Positions 26,345-35,321 are shown, numbered from the stretch's first letter. The stretch is DNA of 64,000 nucleotides from Pseudonocardia alaniniphila (GCF_022524485.1 NZ_JAKXMK010000029.1:111918-175917), one strand, 5' to 3'. The notes: generated by a model from the letters alone, not told the origin. Numbers and translations: made by a program.

Positions 26345-27339
26345 GCGCCGTGAACGCAGTCCCCGCGGCCGTCATCGAGAGCCTGGGGGCGCCGCCCCGT
26401 GTCGTCGACAGGGACATCGCGGAGCCTGCCGCGGACGAATTGGTGGTGGCTGTCCGCGCCGCCCCGATCACCCCGCTCGACCTGCTCTGCGCTTCCGGCA
26501 CGTCCTACTTCGGCCGTCCCGCGACGCCGTACGTGCCGGGGGTGCAGGGTGTCGGCGTCGTCGAGCGGGGAAACGGGCAGATCGCCCCCGGCACTTCCGT
26601 GTGGTTCGCCACCTCGGCGGGGATGCGCCCCGGTGACGGGAGCATGCGCGCGCGGGTGCCGGTCCACGAGCGCGACGTCGTTCCGCTGCCGGACGGGGCC
26701 GACCCCGTGCTCGTCGCCGCCCTCGGGCTGTCCGCCGTCGCGGCGTGGATGGCGCTGACCTGGCGCGGCGAGCTGGCGGCGGGGGAGCAGGTGCTCGTCC
26801 TCGGCGCCGGTGGCGTGGTCGGTCAGGTGGGCGTCCAACTGGCGCGAGCCGGCGGAGCCGGACGGGTGGTCGCCGCAGCCCGATCAGCGCGGTCGCGCGA
26901 GCAGGCGCTCCGGCTCGGGGCGGACGCGGTGGTCGCGCTGGAGGCGTCGGACACCGTCGACGACCTTGCGGAGCGGATGAGTTCGGCGTGTGACGGCCCG
27001 GTCGACCTCGTGCTCGACCCGCTGTTCGGCGTCCCCGCCGCCGCGGCCGTGCGTACCCTGCGGACAGGGGGGCGGCTGGTCAACCTGGGCAGCTCGGCGG
27101 CCGAGACCGCTCCGATCGACTCCTCGACGCTGCGGAGCAGACTGGTGCAGGTGATCGGCTACACGAACAACGCGCTGACTCCGCAGCAGCGCAGCGACGC
27201 CCTCAACCGGGTGGTCGCCGAGGCCGTCGCCGGCAACGTGACGGTGGCGCACGAGCAGATGCCACTCGCCCACGCCGCGCAGGCGTGGACCCGGCAGGCC
27301 GAAGGCCGGGCAACCGGCCGGATCGTTCTCACGCCCTGA
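26341..27339 (+). CDS. MDR family oxidoreductase (quinone oxidoreductase-like)
   Basis: A 332-residue medium-chain dehydrogenase/reductase of the quinone-reductase type. It has an N-terminal GroES-like domain, then a Rossmann fold with LGAGGVVGQVGVQLAR. The zinc ligands of alcohol dehydrogenases are absent, so it is a zinc-free NADPH enzyme. It starts at GTG 26341 within a GTGA overlap with the lyase gene. In the operon it may reduce an enoyl or keto intermediate. The substrate is unknown. Confidence 0.85.
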   Translation: MSAVNAVPAAVIESLGAPPRVVDRDIAEPAADELVVAVRAAPITPLDLLCASGTSYFGRPATPYVPGVQGVGVVERGNGQIAPGTSVWFATSAGMRPGDGSMRARVPVHERDVVPLPDGADPVLVAALGLSAVAAWMALTWRGELAAGEQVLVLGAGGVVGQVGVQLARAGGAGRVVAAARSARSREQALRLGADAVVALEASDTVDDLAERMSSACDGPVDLVLDPLFGVPAAAAVRTLRTGGRLVNLGSSAAETAPIDSSTLRSRLVQVIGYTNNALTPQQRSDALNRVVAEAVAGNVTVAHEQMPLAHAAQAWTRQAEGRATGRIVLTP

Positions 27340-27353
27340 AATCTGGAGGCCCA

Positions 27354-28412
27354 GTGACAGCTGTTCCGGAGACCCCTCTGCCGTTCCTGCCGACGTCGCT
27401 GGTCGGAAGTTACGCCCAGCCGGACTGGCTGATCGACCGGGCGAAGCTCGCGGGCCGGTTCCCGCCGCGGGTGCGGGCGAAGGAGCTGTGGCGGGTGGAG
27501 CCCGCGCTGCTCGCCGAGGCCCAGGACGACGCCACCCGGCTCGCCATCCGGGCACAGGAGCGGGCCGGGCTCGACCTGCTGACCGACGGCGAGATCCGCC
27601 GTGAGAGCTACTCCAACCACTTCGCCACGGCGCTCGACGGCGTGGACGTCGACAACCCGGGCACGGCGCTCGACCGCAGCGGCCACCCCAACCCGGTACC
27701 GCGCATCACGGGCCCGATCCACCGGCCGCACCCCGTGCAGGTGCGCGACCTCGAGTTCCTCCGGGCCAACACCGACCGGCCGGTGAAGATCACGGTGCCC
27801 GGCCCGTTCACGATGAGCCAGCAGGCACAGAACGACCACTACCCCGACCTGGAGTCGGCGGCGATGGGCTACGCCGCTGCCGTCAACGCGGAGGTCAAGG
27901 ACCTGTTCGCCGCAGGTGCCGACGTGGTGCAGATCGACGAGCCGTACATGCAGGCCCGTCCGGATGCCGCTCGCGCCTACGGACTCGCCGCCCTGAACGC
28001 CGCGCTCGACGGGGTCACCGGCACCACCGCCGTGCACATCTGCTTCGGCTACGCCGCGATCATCCACGAGCGCCCGGAGGGGTACTCCTTCCTCCCCGAG
28101 CTCGCAGGCTCCCCCGTGCAGCAGGTCTCGATCGAGACGGCACAGTCCGGGCTCGACCTGGGCGTGCTCACCGACCTCGCCGACAAGACCGTGATCCTCG
28201 GGGTGATCGACCTGTCGAACCCCGAGGTCGAGACCACGGAGATCGTGGCCGACCGCGTGCGCCGGGCGTTTCGCTACCTTCCGCCCGAACAGCTCGTGAT
28301 CGCCCCCGACTGCGGAATGAAGTACCTGCCGCGGGACTCCGCTGCAGGGAAGATGCGCGCGATGTCGGGCGCGGCGGCGCTCCTGCGCGCTGAGATCCAG
28401 GAGGGACGCTGA
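27354..28412 (+). CDS. MetE C-terminal-like, cobalamin-independent methyltransferase family
   Basis: A 352-residue protein of the UROD/MetE fold. All four zinc ligands of MetE are present: His228 and Cys230 (VHICFGY), Glu261 (SIETAQS) and Cys320 (PDCGMKY). It has only the catalytic C-terminal module, not the N-terminal half of full MetE (~750 residues). Relatives methylate thiols or act on other C1 or epoxide substrates. Placed between a reductase and a ring-cleaving dioxygenase, it may remove an O- or N-methyl group or transfer a thiol. GTG start 27354 with GGAGG upstream; 14-bp gap to the MDR gene. Confidence 0.82.
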   Translation: MTAVPETPLPFLPTSLVGSYAQPDWLIDRAKLAGRFPPRVRAKELWRVEPALLAEAQDDATRLAIRAQERAGLDLLTDGEIRRESYSNHFATALDGVDVDNPGTALDRSGHPNPVPRITGPIHRPHPVQVRDLEFLRANTDRPVKITVPGPFTMSQQAQNDHYPDLESAAMGYAAAVNAEVKDLFAAGADVVQIDEPYMQARPDAARAYGLAALNAALDGVTGTTAVHICFGYAAIIHERPEGYSFLPELAGSPVQQVSIETAQSGLDLGVLTDLADKTVILGVIDLSNPEVETTEIVADRVRRAFRYLPPEQLVIAPDCGMKYLPRDSAAGKMRAMSGAAALLRAEIQEGR

Positions 28413-28414
28413 GA

Positions 28415-29275
28415 ATGCAGCTCGTCACCGAGGACAACGTCACGGAGCTCGCCGAGGCGCGCTGGGGCACCGCCCGCGACCCGCGCACCGCCGAGGTCCT
28501 GACCGCGCTGGTGCGCCACCTGCACGCGTTCGCGCGTGAGGTCCGGCTCACCGAGGCGGAATGGATGGCCGCCGTGCAGTGGCTCACCCGCACCGGGCAG
28601 ATCAGCGACGAGAAGCGCGAGGAGTTCATCCTCGCGTCCGACGTGCTGGGCCTGTCGATGCTCGTGGTGCAGATGAACCATCGCTTCGACCAGGCCGCGA
28701 CGCCCGCCACCGTGCTGGGCCCGTTCCACATCGACGGGTCCCCGGAGCTGGAGTACGGCGCCGACATGTCCGACGGACTCCCCGGCACCCCGCTCTACGT
28801 CCACGGCACCATCCGTGACCTCGACGGCAAGCTCGTCGGCGGGGCGGTGCTCGACGTGTGGCAGGCTGACACCGATGGCGCCTACGAGGCGCAGCTCGAC
28901 GTCGACGAGGCGCGGTTGCGGGCGAAGTACACCAGCCGTGAGGACGGCACGTACTGCGTGCGCACCGTCGCCCCGCTCGGCTACGGCATCCCGTTGGACG
29001 GCCCGGTCGGTGAGCTGATCGGGCGCACCGACATCAGCCCCAACCGGCCTGCCCACGTCCACTTCCTCATCAACGTGCCCGGCTACGAGCCGCTGATCAC
29101 GCACCTGTTCCGCGAGGGTGCGCCGTACCTGGACAGCGACGTGGTGTTCGGCACCAAGCAGGAGTTGGTGGTCGCCTTCACCGAGCACGAGCCCGGCCCG
29201 ACTCCCGAAGGCGGGGAGTCCGCGGTGCCGTTCCTGACGGCAGAGTACGACTTCGTGCTGCAGCCGAAGGCCTGA
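28415..29275 (+). CDS. Intradiol ring-cleavage dioxygenase (hydroxyquinol/catechol 1,2-dioxygenase family)
   Basis: A 286-residue non-haem Fe(III) dioxygenase. The four ligands can be placed at Tyr157 (DGAYEAQ), Tyr190 (LGYGIP), His214 and His216 (PAHVHFL). The N-terminal helical dimerisation domain (residues 1-~95) and LGPFHIDGSPEL resemble hydroxyquinol 1,2-dioxygenases. It opens a 1,2-diol aromatic ring between the hydroxyls. It is the last gene of the operon, starting 2 bp after the MetE-like gene. The presence of this enzyme is the main reason to call the operon aromatic-catabolic. Confidence 0.88.
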   Translation: MQLVTEDNVTELAEARWGTARDPRTAEVLTALVRHLHAFAREVRLTEAEWMAAVQWLTRTGQISDEKREEFILASDVLGLSMLVVQMNHRFDQAATPATVLGPFHIDGSPELEYGADMSDGLPGTPLYVHGTIRDLDGKLVGGAVLDVWQADTDGAYEAQLDVDEARLRAKYTSREDGTYCVRTVAPLGYGIPLDGPVGELIGRTDISPNRPAHVHFLINVPGYEPLITHLFREGAPYLDSDVVFGTKQELVVAFTEHEPGPTPEGGESAVPFLTAEYDFVLQPKA

Positions 29276-29331
29276 TCCACGCCCGGGTCGCTCGGCTCTC
29301 TCGGCCGGACAGGATCGTCTGTGATGCAACT

Positions 29332-29357
29332 CGTCTAGATAGAATACTATCTAGACG
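29332..29357. promoter_or_regulatory. Perfect 11-4-11 palindromic operator
   Basis: CGTCTAGATAG (29332-29342), spacer AATA, CTATCTAGACG (29347-29357). It is an AT-rich island 52 bp upstream of the monooxygenase-hemerythrin gene. Its length and symmetry fit a TetR-, MarR- or PadR-type dimer site. No regulator of those types is adjacent, so the factor is encoded elsewhere. Confidence 0.7.
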
Positions 29358-29409
29358 TAGACCGGCATCGGCGCGCGTGTGCGCGTCCCGAGAGAGTCGA
29401 GGCGTACCC

Positions 29410-31011
29410 ATGGCCGATCATGGCCACGACCTGCTGTTCGGCACGTTCCTGACGCCGACGGCCGATCAGCCGGCCGAGGTGGTGGCGCTCGCCCGCCTGA
29501 CCGAGCAGGTCGGTCTCGACCTGGTGACGGTGCAGGACCACCCCTACCAGGCGAAGTACCTCGACACCTGGACGCTGCTGTCAGTGATCGCCGCCCGAAC
29601 GGTCACGCTGCGGGTGGCGCCGAACGTGGCGAACCTGCCCCTGCGGCTGCCCGCGGTGCTCGCGCGCAGCGTGGCGTCCCTGGATCTGCTCAGCGACGGC
29701 CGTGTCGAGCTCGGGCTGGGTGCGGGCGCGTTCTGGGACGCGATCGCCGCCAACGGTGGCGCCCGGCTGACCGCGGCGGAGAGCGTCCGGGCCCTCGAGG
29801 AGGGGATCGCGGTCATCCGCGCCATGTGGGCGGTGGACGGCGGGAGCGTGCGGGTCGACGGGCGCCACCACCGGGTGTGGGGTGCCCACCCCGGTCCGGC
29901 TCCGGCGCACGACGTCGGCATCTGGCTCGGTGCGTACAAGCAGCGGATGCTCGCGATGACCGGCCGCCTCGCGGACGGGTGGCTGCCCAGCAGCCCGTAC
30001 GCGGCACCGGACGCCCTCCCCGCGATGAACGCCGTGATCGACGAGGCTGCTGCATCGGCAGGGCGGCAGCCGTCCGCGGTTCGGCGGCTGTACAACATCG
30101 CCGGCACCTTCGCCGAGCGCGGGAGCGGGTTCCTGCAGGGGCCGGCGGGCACATGGGCCGAGCAGCTCGCCGAGCTGACCCTGACGCAGGGGATGAGCGC
30201 CTACCTCCTCATGACCGACGACGCCGAGGTCATCCGCCGTTTCGCTGCCGAGGTGGCACCGGCCGTGCGGGAGACCGTGGCGGCGGAGCGCGGTGCGGTG
30301 TCCGGAACGGTGCGGCCAGGGGCAGCCGAGGGTTCGACGGAGGTCCCTGCCGCCCGTCCGGTGGCCGCGCGTGCGGACACTCCGCGGCCGACCGCTCGGG
30401 GGGCGGCGCGCTCTGCGTTGCGGACCGTGCCCACGCCCGACGGCGGCACCCGCCGCAGCGACGTCCGGGTCTGGGACGAGTCCGCCCGCCCCACGGGCCC
30501 CGCGCCCGATCCCGGGCGCACCTACACCGCCCACGAGCAGGCCACCGGCCGGCACCTCGTCCAGGTGCACGACAACCTGCGTGCCGAGCTGCAGCAGCTG
30601 CACGATCTCCTCGATCAGGTCACGGCCGGTGCGATGGACGCGGGCACCGCGCGCGATCACATCAACGCCATGACGATGCGCCAGAACAACTGGACCCTCG
30701 GTGCGTACTGCGAGTCGTACTGCCGCATCGTCACGGTGCACCACACGATCGAGGACCAGAGCATGTTCCGGCATCTGCGCCGCGCCGACCATCGGCTCCG
30801 GCCCGTGATCGACCGGCTCCAGGAGGAGCACGGGATCATCCACGACGTTCTCGACAGCGTCGACCGCGCCCTGGTTTCCTTCGTCAGCGGGCCGGACGGG
30901 GTGAAGGAGCTGCGTGCGGCCGTGGATCTGCTCACCGACGCCTTGTTGTCGCACCTCTCGTACGAGGAGCGGGAGCTCGTCGAGCCCCTCAGCAGGCTGG
31001 GCTTCTACTGA
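29410..31011 (+). CDS. Luciferase-like monooxygenase (LLM)-hemerythrin fusion protein
   Basis: A 533-residue two-domain protein. Residues 1 to ~290 form an LLM TIM barrel of the F420/FMN-dependent type (LFGTFLTPTADQPAEVVALARLTEQVGLDLV, then AVLARSVASLDLLSDGRVELGLGAG). A Pro/Ala/Thr-rich linker of about 80 residues follows. A hemerythrin HHE domain takes the last ~160 residues, with di-iron ligands in VHDNLR, HHTIED, EEHGIIHD and SHLSYEERE. The pairing suggests an oxygen- or redox-gated oxidoreductase, or oxygen delivery to a flavin enzyme. The ATG at 29410 is chosen over a GTG at 29377 because homology begins there. It has its own operator upstream. Confidence 0.87.
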   Translation: MADHGHDLLFGTFLTPTADQPAEVVALARLTEQVGLDLVTVQDHPYQAKYLDTWTLLSVIAARTVTLRVAPNVANLPLRLPAVLARSVASLDLLSDGRVELGLGAGAFWDAIAANGGARLTAAESVRALEEGIAVIRAMWAVDGGSVRVDGRHHRVWGAHPGPAPAHDVGIWLGAYKQRMLAMTGRLADGWLPSSPYAAPDALPAMNAVIDEAAASAGRQPSAVRRLYNIAGTFAERGSGFLQGPAGTWAEQLAELTLTQGMSAYLLMTDDAEVIRRFAAEVAPAVRETVAAERGAVSGTVRPGAAEGSTEVPAARPVAARADTPRPTARGAARSALRTVPTPDGGTRRSDVRVWDESARPTGPAPDPGRTYTAHEQATGRHLVQVHDNLRAELQQLHDLLDQVTAGAMDAGTARDHINAMTMRQNNWTLGAYCESYCRIVTVHHTIEDQSMFRHLRRADHRLRPVIDRLQEEHGIIHDVLDSVDRALVSFVSGPDGVKELRAAVDLLTDALLSHLSYEERELVEPLSRLGFY

Positions 31012-31227
31012 CCGGCCGAACCCCGGATCAGGGGCGGGAAAATCCCTCGCGGATCTGTTGCCCGATTCGACGCCGTATCGAATTGTGCCCGGTTCAGGGC
31101 TCGTTGTCGTCGTGGCCGCCATGCGAGTCACCGGCGTAGCGTGGCAATCGAAATCGCGCATGCCGATCATCGATGTGCTGCATATCTGTCGGCAGCATGA
31201 TCTGCGTTTCCGTGGGGGGCCTTTCCT

Positions 31228-32889
31228 GTGCAGCATTCCACCTTGCGGCCATCCGAGGTGCGAGCGACGGAATACCGGTCAAGCGGCATCTGGCGCAGTT
31301 CGGGGCCGATCGGGGATCTTCGCCAGTGGCGCGTCGAGACGCCGGATGCGATCGCGATTCGTGCGCACCGGTCGGGAGGGCCGCAACGGCAGATCAGCTA
31401 CGGCGAGTACGCCGGTCACGTGGAGCGGTTCGCAGGCGCGTTGGTCGAGCTGGGCGTGCGGCCGGGAGAGGTCGTCGCGCTCCAGCTGCCGAACTGGTGG
31501 CAGGCCGGTGCGCTGATGCTGGCGGCCGCCCGGGTCGGCGCGGTGCTGACGCTGATCCCCCCGAACATTCGTTCCCGCGAGCTGGAACGTGTGCTGGCCG
31601 GCACGGATGCGAGCCTGTGCGTGACGGCGGATGAATGGACCGGCTTCGACCACGCCGCGGCGGTGCGGGAGATGGCGCCACGCTTGCCGCAACTGCGGAC
31701 TCGGGTGGTGCTCGGGCGGCCAGCCGGAGGCGACGAGATCGGCTTCACCTCGTTCTTCGAGGACACTCCGTGGGAGCGGCGTCATCCGGTGGCGTTGGAG
31801 GACGCGCAGGAGGATCCGGATCGGGTCGCCGTCGTCTGTTTCACCTCCGGCACGTCGGGCGAGCCGAAGGGGATTCTGCATACCTGGAACACGTTGCACG
31901 CCACTGTGGCCCAGCTTGTCGAGATCGACGGAGGTGGGCCTGGAGAAGCGCTGTTCACTCCTATTACGATCGTGCACCTCTTCGGCGTGGTCTACAGCGT
32001 TCTCACCCCGCTGCTCACCGGCGCGTGCAGCGTGTTGCTCGATGCCTGGTCGGGTGAGACCGGATTGGCTGTGCTCGCCGAATCGGGCGCTACACAGTTC
32101 ACCGCGACCCCGCTCCACTTCTTCGACCTGGTGGCGGCTGCGGGTACAGGAGCCCTCGCCTTGCCGGCCCTGCGCGTGCTCTTCGCTGCAGGCACGACCA
32201 TCCCGAAGCAGCTCGTGACCGAGGTGCGGGACGCGCTCGGGGTGCCGTTGCGGGCGGAGTACGGGATGACCGAGATCGGATTGGGAACGTCGACCCGGGC
32301 CGATGACCCGGTGGACTGGGCCGCGCACAGCGACGGACGTCCCGGGTCCGCCACGGAGATCGACGTCCGGTCCAACACGGTCGTCACCCCGGACCAGCCG
32401 GGCCGGCTGTTCGTCCGGGGTCCCGGCGTGTGCCTGGCGAGCGTGGGTCGCGACTCCGGAAAGGTCACCGTCATCGCGGATCACGACGACGGCTGGTTCG
32501 ACACCGGCGACCTGGCTGCTCCGGACGGGCGCGGTGGAATCCGGTTGGCGGGCCGAGTCGGGGACCGGATCGGTGGCAGCGCCATGATCCCGGTGACCGA
32601 CGTCGAGTCGCTGCTGCTGTCCCACCCCGGCGTCACGGACGTCGCGCTGGTCGGCTACCCGGACGGCAAGGGTGGCGAGCTGGCGTGTGCGGTGATCCGT
32701 CCGGCGACGACGCCACCGGTCGGCCTCGAGGAGCTGCGCGTGTACCTGAGCGATCAGCGCATGACCGACTTCTACCTGCCGTCCCGCCTCGAGCTGCTGC
32801 CGCAGCTGCCGCGCAACACCATCGGAAAGGTGCGCAAGGAGCTGCTCCGGCGCTGGCTACGCGGAGAGGCCGACCTCACGGACGCATGA
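31228..32889 (+). CDS. AMP-dependent acyl-CoA synthetase (cyclohexanecarboxylate-CoA ligase-like)
   Basis: A 553-residue ANL-superfamily ligase that forms an acyl-adenylate and then an acyl-CoA. It shows the P-loop FTSGTSGEPKG (205-215), EYGMTEIG, WFDTGDLA and the C-terminal lysine segment NTIGKVRKELL. It resembles ligases for cyclic or aromatic acids. GTG start 31228, preceded by a G-rich site. It lies downstream of the monooxygenase gene after a 216-bp gap, with its 3' end overlapping the converging gene by 14 bp. The substrate is unproven; a role in the adjacent catabolic route is plausible. Confidence 0.88.
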   Translation: MQHSTLRPSEVRATEYRSSGIWRSSGPIGDLRQWRVETPDAIAIRAHRSGGPQRQISYGEYAGHVERFAGALVELGVRPGEVVALQLPNWWQAGALMLAAARVGAVLTLIPPNIRSRELERVLAGTDASLCVTADEWTGFDHAAAVREMAPRLPQLRTRVVLGRPAGGDEIGFTSFFEDTPWERRHPVALEDAQEDPDRVAVVCFTSGTSGEPKGILHTWNTLHATVAQLVEIDGGGPGEALFTPITIVHLFGVVYSVLTPLLTGACSVLLDAWSGETGLAVLAESGATQFTATPLHFFDLVAAAGTGALALPALRVLFAAGTTIPKQLVTEVRDALGVPLRAEYGMTEIGLGTSTRADDPVDWAAHSDGRPGSATEIDVRSNTVVTPDQPGRLFVRGPGVCLASVGRDSGKVTVIADHDDGWFDTGDLAAPDGRGGIRLAGRVGDRIGGSAMIPVTDVESLLLSHPGVTDVALVGYPDGKGGELACAVIRPATTPPVGLEELRVYLSDQRMTDFYLPSRLELLPQLPRNTIGKVRKELLRRWLRGEADLTDA

Positions 32890-33538
32890 CGGAAAGGCTT
32901 CGCTGTTCGGTGTCGGCGCAGCCCTGCCGGACCCAGCTCGTGACCGCGCGGACGGTCTCGTCCTGGGGGATCGTGGTGGTGTCGATCAGCTCGACCGGCG
33001 GCCGGAGTGTCGGACCCTCGCGACGGAGCCAGTCGTTGAACGCCAGTGTTTCGTCGATGCGCCGCTCGTCCCAGCCCCGCCACGCCGGCCGCGCCCGCAG
33101 CCTCGCGCGCAGCGCCTCGGGCTCCGACACCAGCGCGAGGTAGTGGATGTCGCCGAGGAACGCCCGCTCGGGCAGGCGTTCGAGCTGGGCCGGGACGACC
33201 GTGCCGACCAGCACGACCGGTCGCCCACTCTGGTGGATCATCGCGGCCATCCGCAGCCAGGTGGAGCGGAACAGCCGGAAGTCGTCGGCGGGGTCCTGCA
33301 GTCCCGCTGTCCACAGGACGTCCTGCTCGACCACGACGGCCAGGTCGCCGAGGGCGGGCGTGAGCAGCCGCCCGACCGTCGACTTGCCGGCGCCGCTCGG
33401 GCCGGTGAGCGCGAAGAGCGGCAGCCGTCGGAACGGCTGCCGGTGACCGCACTGCGCGCAGACCAGGACCGCCGCGTCGGGTGCGACCACCGGGGTGGTG
33501 AACCGGTCGCCGCAACCGACGCAAATCTGAAGGTCCAC
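32876..33538 (-). CDS. Zinc-ribbon P-loop ATPase/kinase-like protein
   Basis: A 220-residue protein with two parts. An N-terminal zinc ribbon has CVGC (Cys6, Cys9) and CAQC (Cys27, Cys30). A P-loop NTPase follows with Walker A GPSGAGKS (46-53), similar to small-molecule or nucleoside kinases. The phosphoryl acceptor is unknown. The ribbon suggests nucleic-acid or protein contacts. Its 3' end overlaps the acyl-CoA ligase gene. The zf-TFIIB gene lies 17 bp upstream on the same strand, so both are probably one transcript. Confidence 0.75.
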   Translation of the reverse strand: MDLQICVGCGDRFTTPVVAPDAAVLVCAQCGHRQPFRRLPLFALTGPSGAGKSTVGRLLTPALGDLAVVVEQDVLWTAGLQDPADDFRLFRSTWLRMAAMIHQSGRPVVLVGTVVPAQLERLPERAFLGDIHYLALVSEPEALRARLRARPAWRGWDERRIDETLAFNDWLRREGPTLRPPVELIDTTTIPQDETVRAVTSWVRQGCADTEQRSLSVMRP

Positions 33539-33555
33539 AGGAGTGGGCTTGCTGA

Positions 33556-33873
33556 TCAGTCGAACAGCCCCTCGAGGAAGCTCTTCTTCCGCCGCCCGTG
33601 GCCCGAGTGGCCCGAGTGGCCGTAGGGCGGCGGGGAGTCGGAGTAGTGGCCGCCGTGGTGCCGGTCGTGGCCGTGTGAGCCGTAGGGCGGCGGGGAGTCC
33701 GAGTAGTGGCCCGGCGCGCCTCCCGTCGGCCCGTAGTAGCTGTGCTCGGCGTTGGAGATCTGCTCGAGCTCACCGCGGTCGAGGAAGATGCCGCGGCAGC
33801 CCTGGCACTGCTCGATGTGGATGCCGCCGCGGTTGACGGTGTGCATGACATTTCGACATTTCGGACAAGTCAC
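33556..33873 (-). CDS. zf-TFIIB domain protein with GHYSDSPPPYG repeats
   Basis: A 105-residue protein. The zinc ribbon has CPKC (residues 3-6) and CQGC, followed by RGIFLDRGELEQI, the family signature. The middle contains two copies of GHYSDSPPPYG in a His/Gly/Tyr-rich stretch, and a basic end (GRRKKSFLEGLFD). Start GTG 33873, since the ribbon begins at the second codon. It is common in actinomycetes and its function is unknown. Confidence 0.75.
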   Translation of the reverse strand: MTCPKCRNVMHTVNRGGIHIEQCQGCRGIFLDRGELEQISNAEHSYYGPTGGAPGHYSDSPPPYGSHGHDRHHGGHYSDSPPPYGHSGHSGHGRRKKSFLEGLFD

Positions 33874-33961
33874 CCTGTCATGGTACTGAAAGTTGATCGG
33901 CGGCGGCGGAACGTGATCGGGTGACGGCGCCCGCACGGGTGTCTTGTCCGGAAAGACGCAG

Positions 33962-35278
33962 GTGGGCGACAGTGTCTGGATGACGGCACCGCTGACGGCC
34001 GAGGACAGGGCGATCCTCGAGCTGGAAGGGCCCACGGTGGTCGGGCACACCTGCAAGGTGATCACGCTCGGGACTGGAGCGATCACGGCCGCAGCGCTGC
34101 AGGCCGCCGTGAGCAGGCGGCTGGCCGGCGCTCCCCGGCTGACCTGGCGGCTGAGCGGGCCCCCGACCGAGCCGGAGTGGTGTGTCGACCCGGCGTTCGA
34201 CGTCCAGGAGCACATCTCGGAGACCCGGTCGCCCGCCGAGCTCGACAGCGTCGCGCTGAGGGCCGAGGTGGCCCGGCTGTTCGAGCAGCACCTCGACCGG
34301 CGCCGCCCGCTGTGGCGCATGGATCTCCTCGGACCGCTCGTGGGCGGAGGCACCGCACTGGTCTGGCGGCTGCACCACGCGCTGGCCGACGGGACCACTG
34401 CGATGCGGCTGGCGCGCAGCGTGCTGTGGGACATCGGTCCCGCGCAACCGGCCGCGCGGACCTCGCCGCCGGTGACCCACGCGGCCGACGACGTCCGCCG
34501 CCGCCACCACCTCGCAGGCCTGATCGAACGGGAGTTCCTGCCCAGCCTGCGCCGTTCGCCGTTCGACCTGCCGATCGGTCCCGACCGGCAGATCGCCTTC
34601 GCGCAGACCTCGCTGTCGCGACTGCGGACGGCGGCGCGGTCGCTTGCGGGTGCCACTGTGAACGATGCGGTGCTCGCGGTGCTCGCCGGGGCGCTGCGGA
34701 CATGGATGCTGCACCGGCACGGGCCCATCCGCCGGGTCCGCGTCAAGGTGCCCGTCAGCCTGCAGAACGAGAGCGCGCCGGCCGGTAACCATGACTCCTT
34801 CTTCTGCGTCGGTCTCCCGCTGGACGTGCCCGAGCCGGTTGCGCGGCTCCGCGCGGTGCGCCGCGAGACGGCGTTGCGCAAGTCGAGCCACGATGCCGAG
34901 GAGATGGCCGAGCTGCTCGACAAGCTGGGGCGGGCGTCGCCCCGGCTGCGCCGCTGGTGCTCCGAGCTGCAGGCCGCCCCCCGCGCGTTCGCGCTCACCG
35001 TGTCGAACGTGCCCGGGCCGAGGCAGGATGTCTCCGTGCTCGGTGCGGAGGTCGAGGCGATCCACTCGATCGCGGAGGTGGGTGAGCGGCATGCGCTGCG
35101 CGTGGCGGTGGTCTCGGTGGCCGACCGGCTGTGCTTCGGTCTCTGCGGTGACCGGGGCGTGATCGCCGACCTCGACGTACTGGCCGCAGCGATCGACGAC
35201 GAGGCTGTCGCGCTGGTCGCGGCCGGCGGCACTGGGACCGGAGCGACCCGGCAGGGACGTGCGGGCGGCGGCCGGTGA
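33962..35278 (+). CDS. WS/DGAT family O-acyltransferase
   Basis: A 438-residue wax ester synthase/diacylglycerol acyltransferase, which joins acyl-CoA to an alcohol or diacylglycerol. The catalytic motif HHALADG (residues 138-144) and the conserved Asn-Asp motif in VNDAVLAVLAGAL are present, plus the SNVPGP segment near the end. I chose GTG 33962 with GGAAAG upstream; TTG 33944 or ATG 33980 are alternatives. It is followed closely by an FAD oxidoreductase gene. It probably serves storage-lipid synthesis. Confidence 0.87.
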   Translation: MGDSVWMTAPLTAEDRAILELEGPTVVGHTCKVITLGTGAITAAALQAAVSRRLAGAPRLTWRLSGPPTEPEWCVDPAFDVQEHISETRSPAELDSVALRAEVARLFEQHLDRRRPLWRMDLLGPLVGGGTALVWRLHHALADGTTAMRLARSVLWDIGPAQPAARTSPPVTHAADDVRRRHHLAGLIEREFLPSLRRSPFDLPIGPDRQIAFAQTSLSRLRTAARSLAGATVNDAVLAVLAGALRTWMLHRHGPIRRVRVKVPVSLQNESAPAGNHDSFFCVGLPLDVPEPVARLRAVRRETALRKSSHDAEEMAELLDKLGRASPRLRRWCSELQAAPRAFALTVSNVPGPRQDVSVLGAEVEAIHSIAEVGERHALRVAVVSVADRLCFGLCGDRGVIADLDVLAAAIDDEAVALVAAGGTGTGATRQGRAGGGR

Positions 35279-35321
35279 GCCGGATCGCTGTGCGCGTCCA
35301 ACGGCCTGCGAGAGTGTGACG

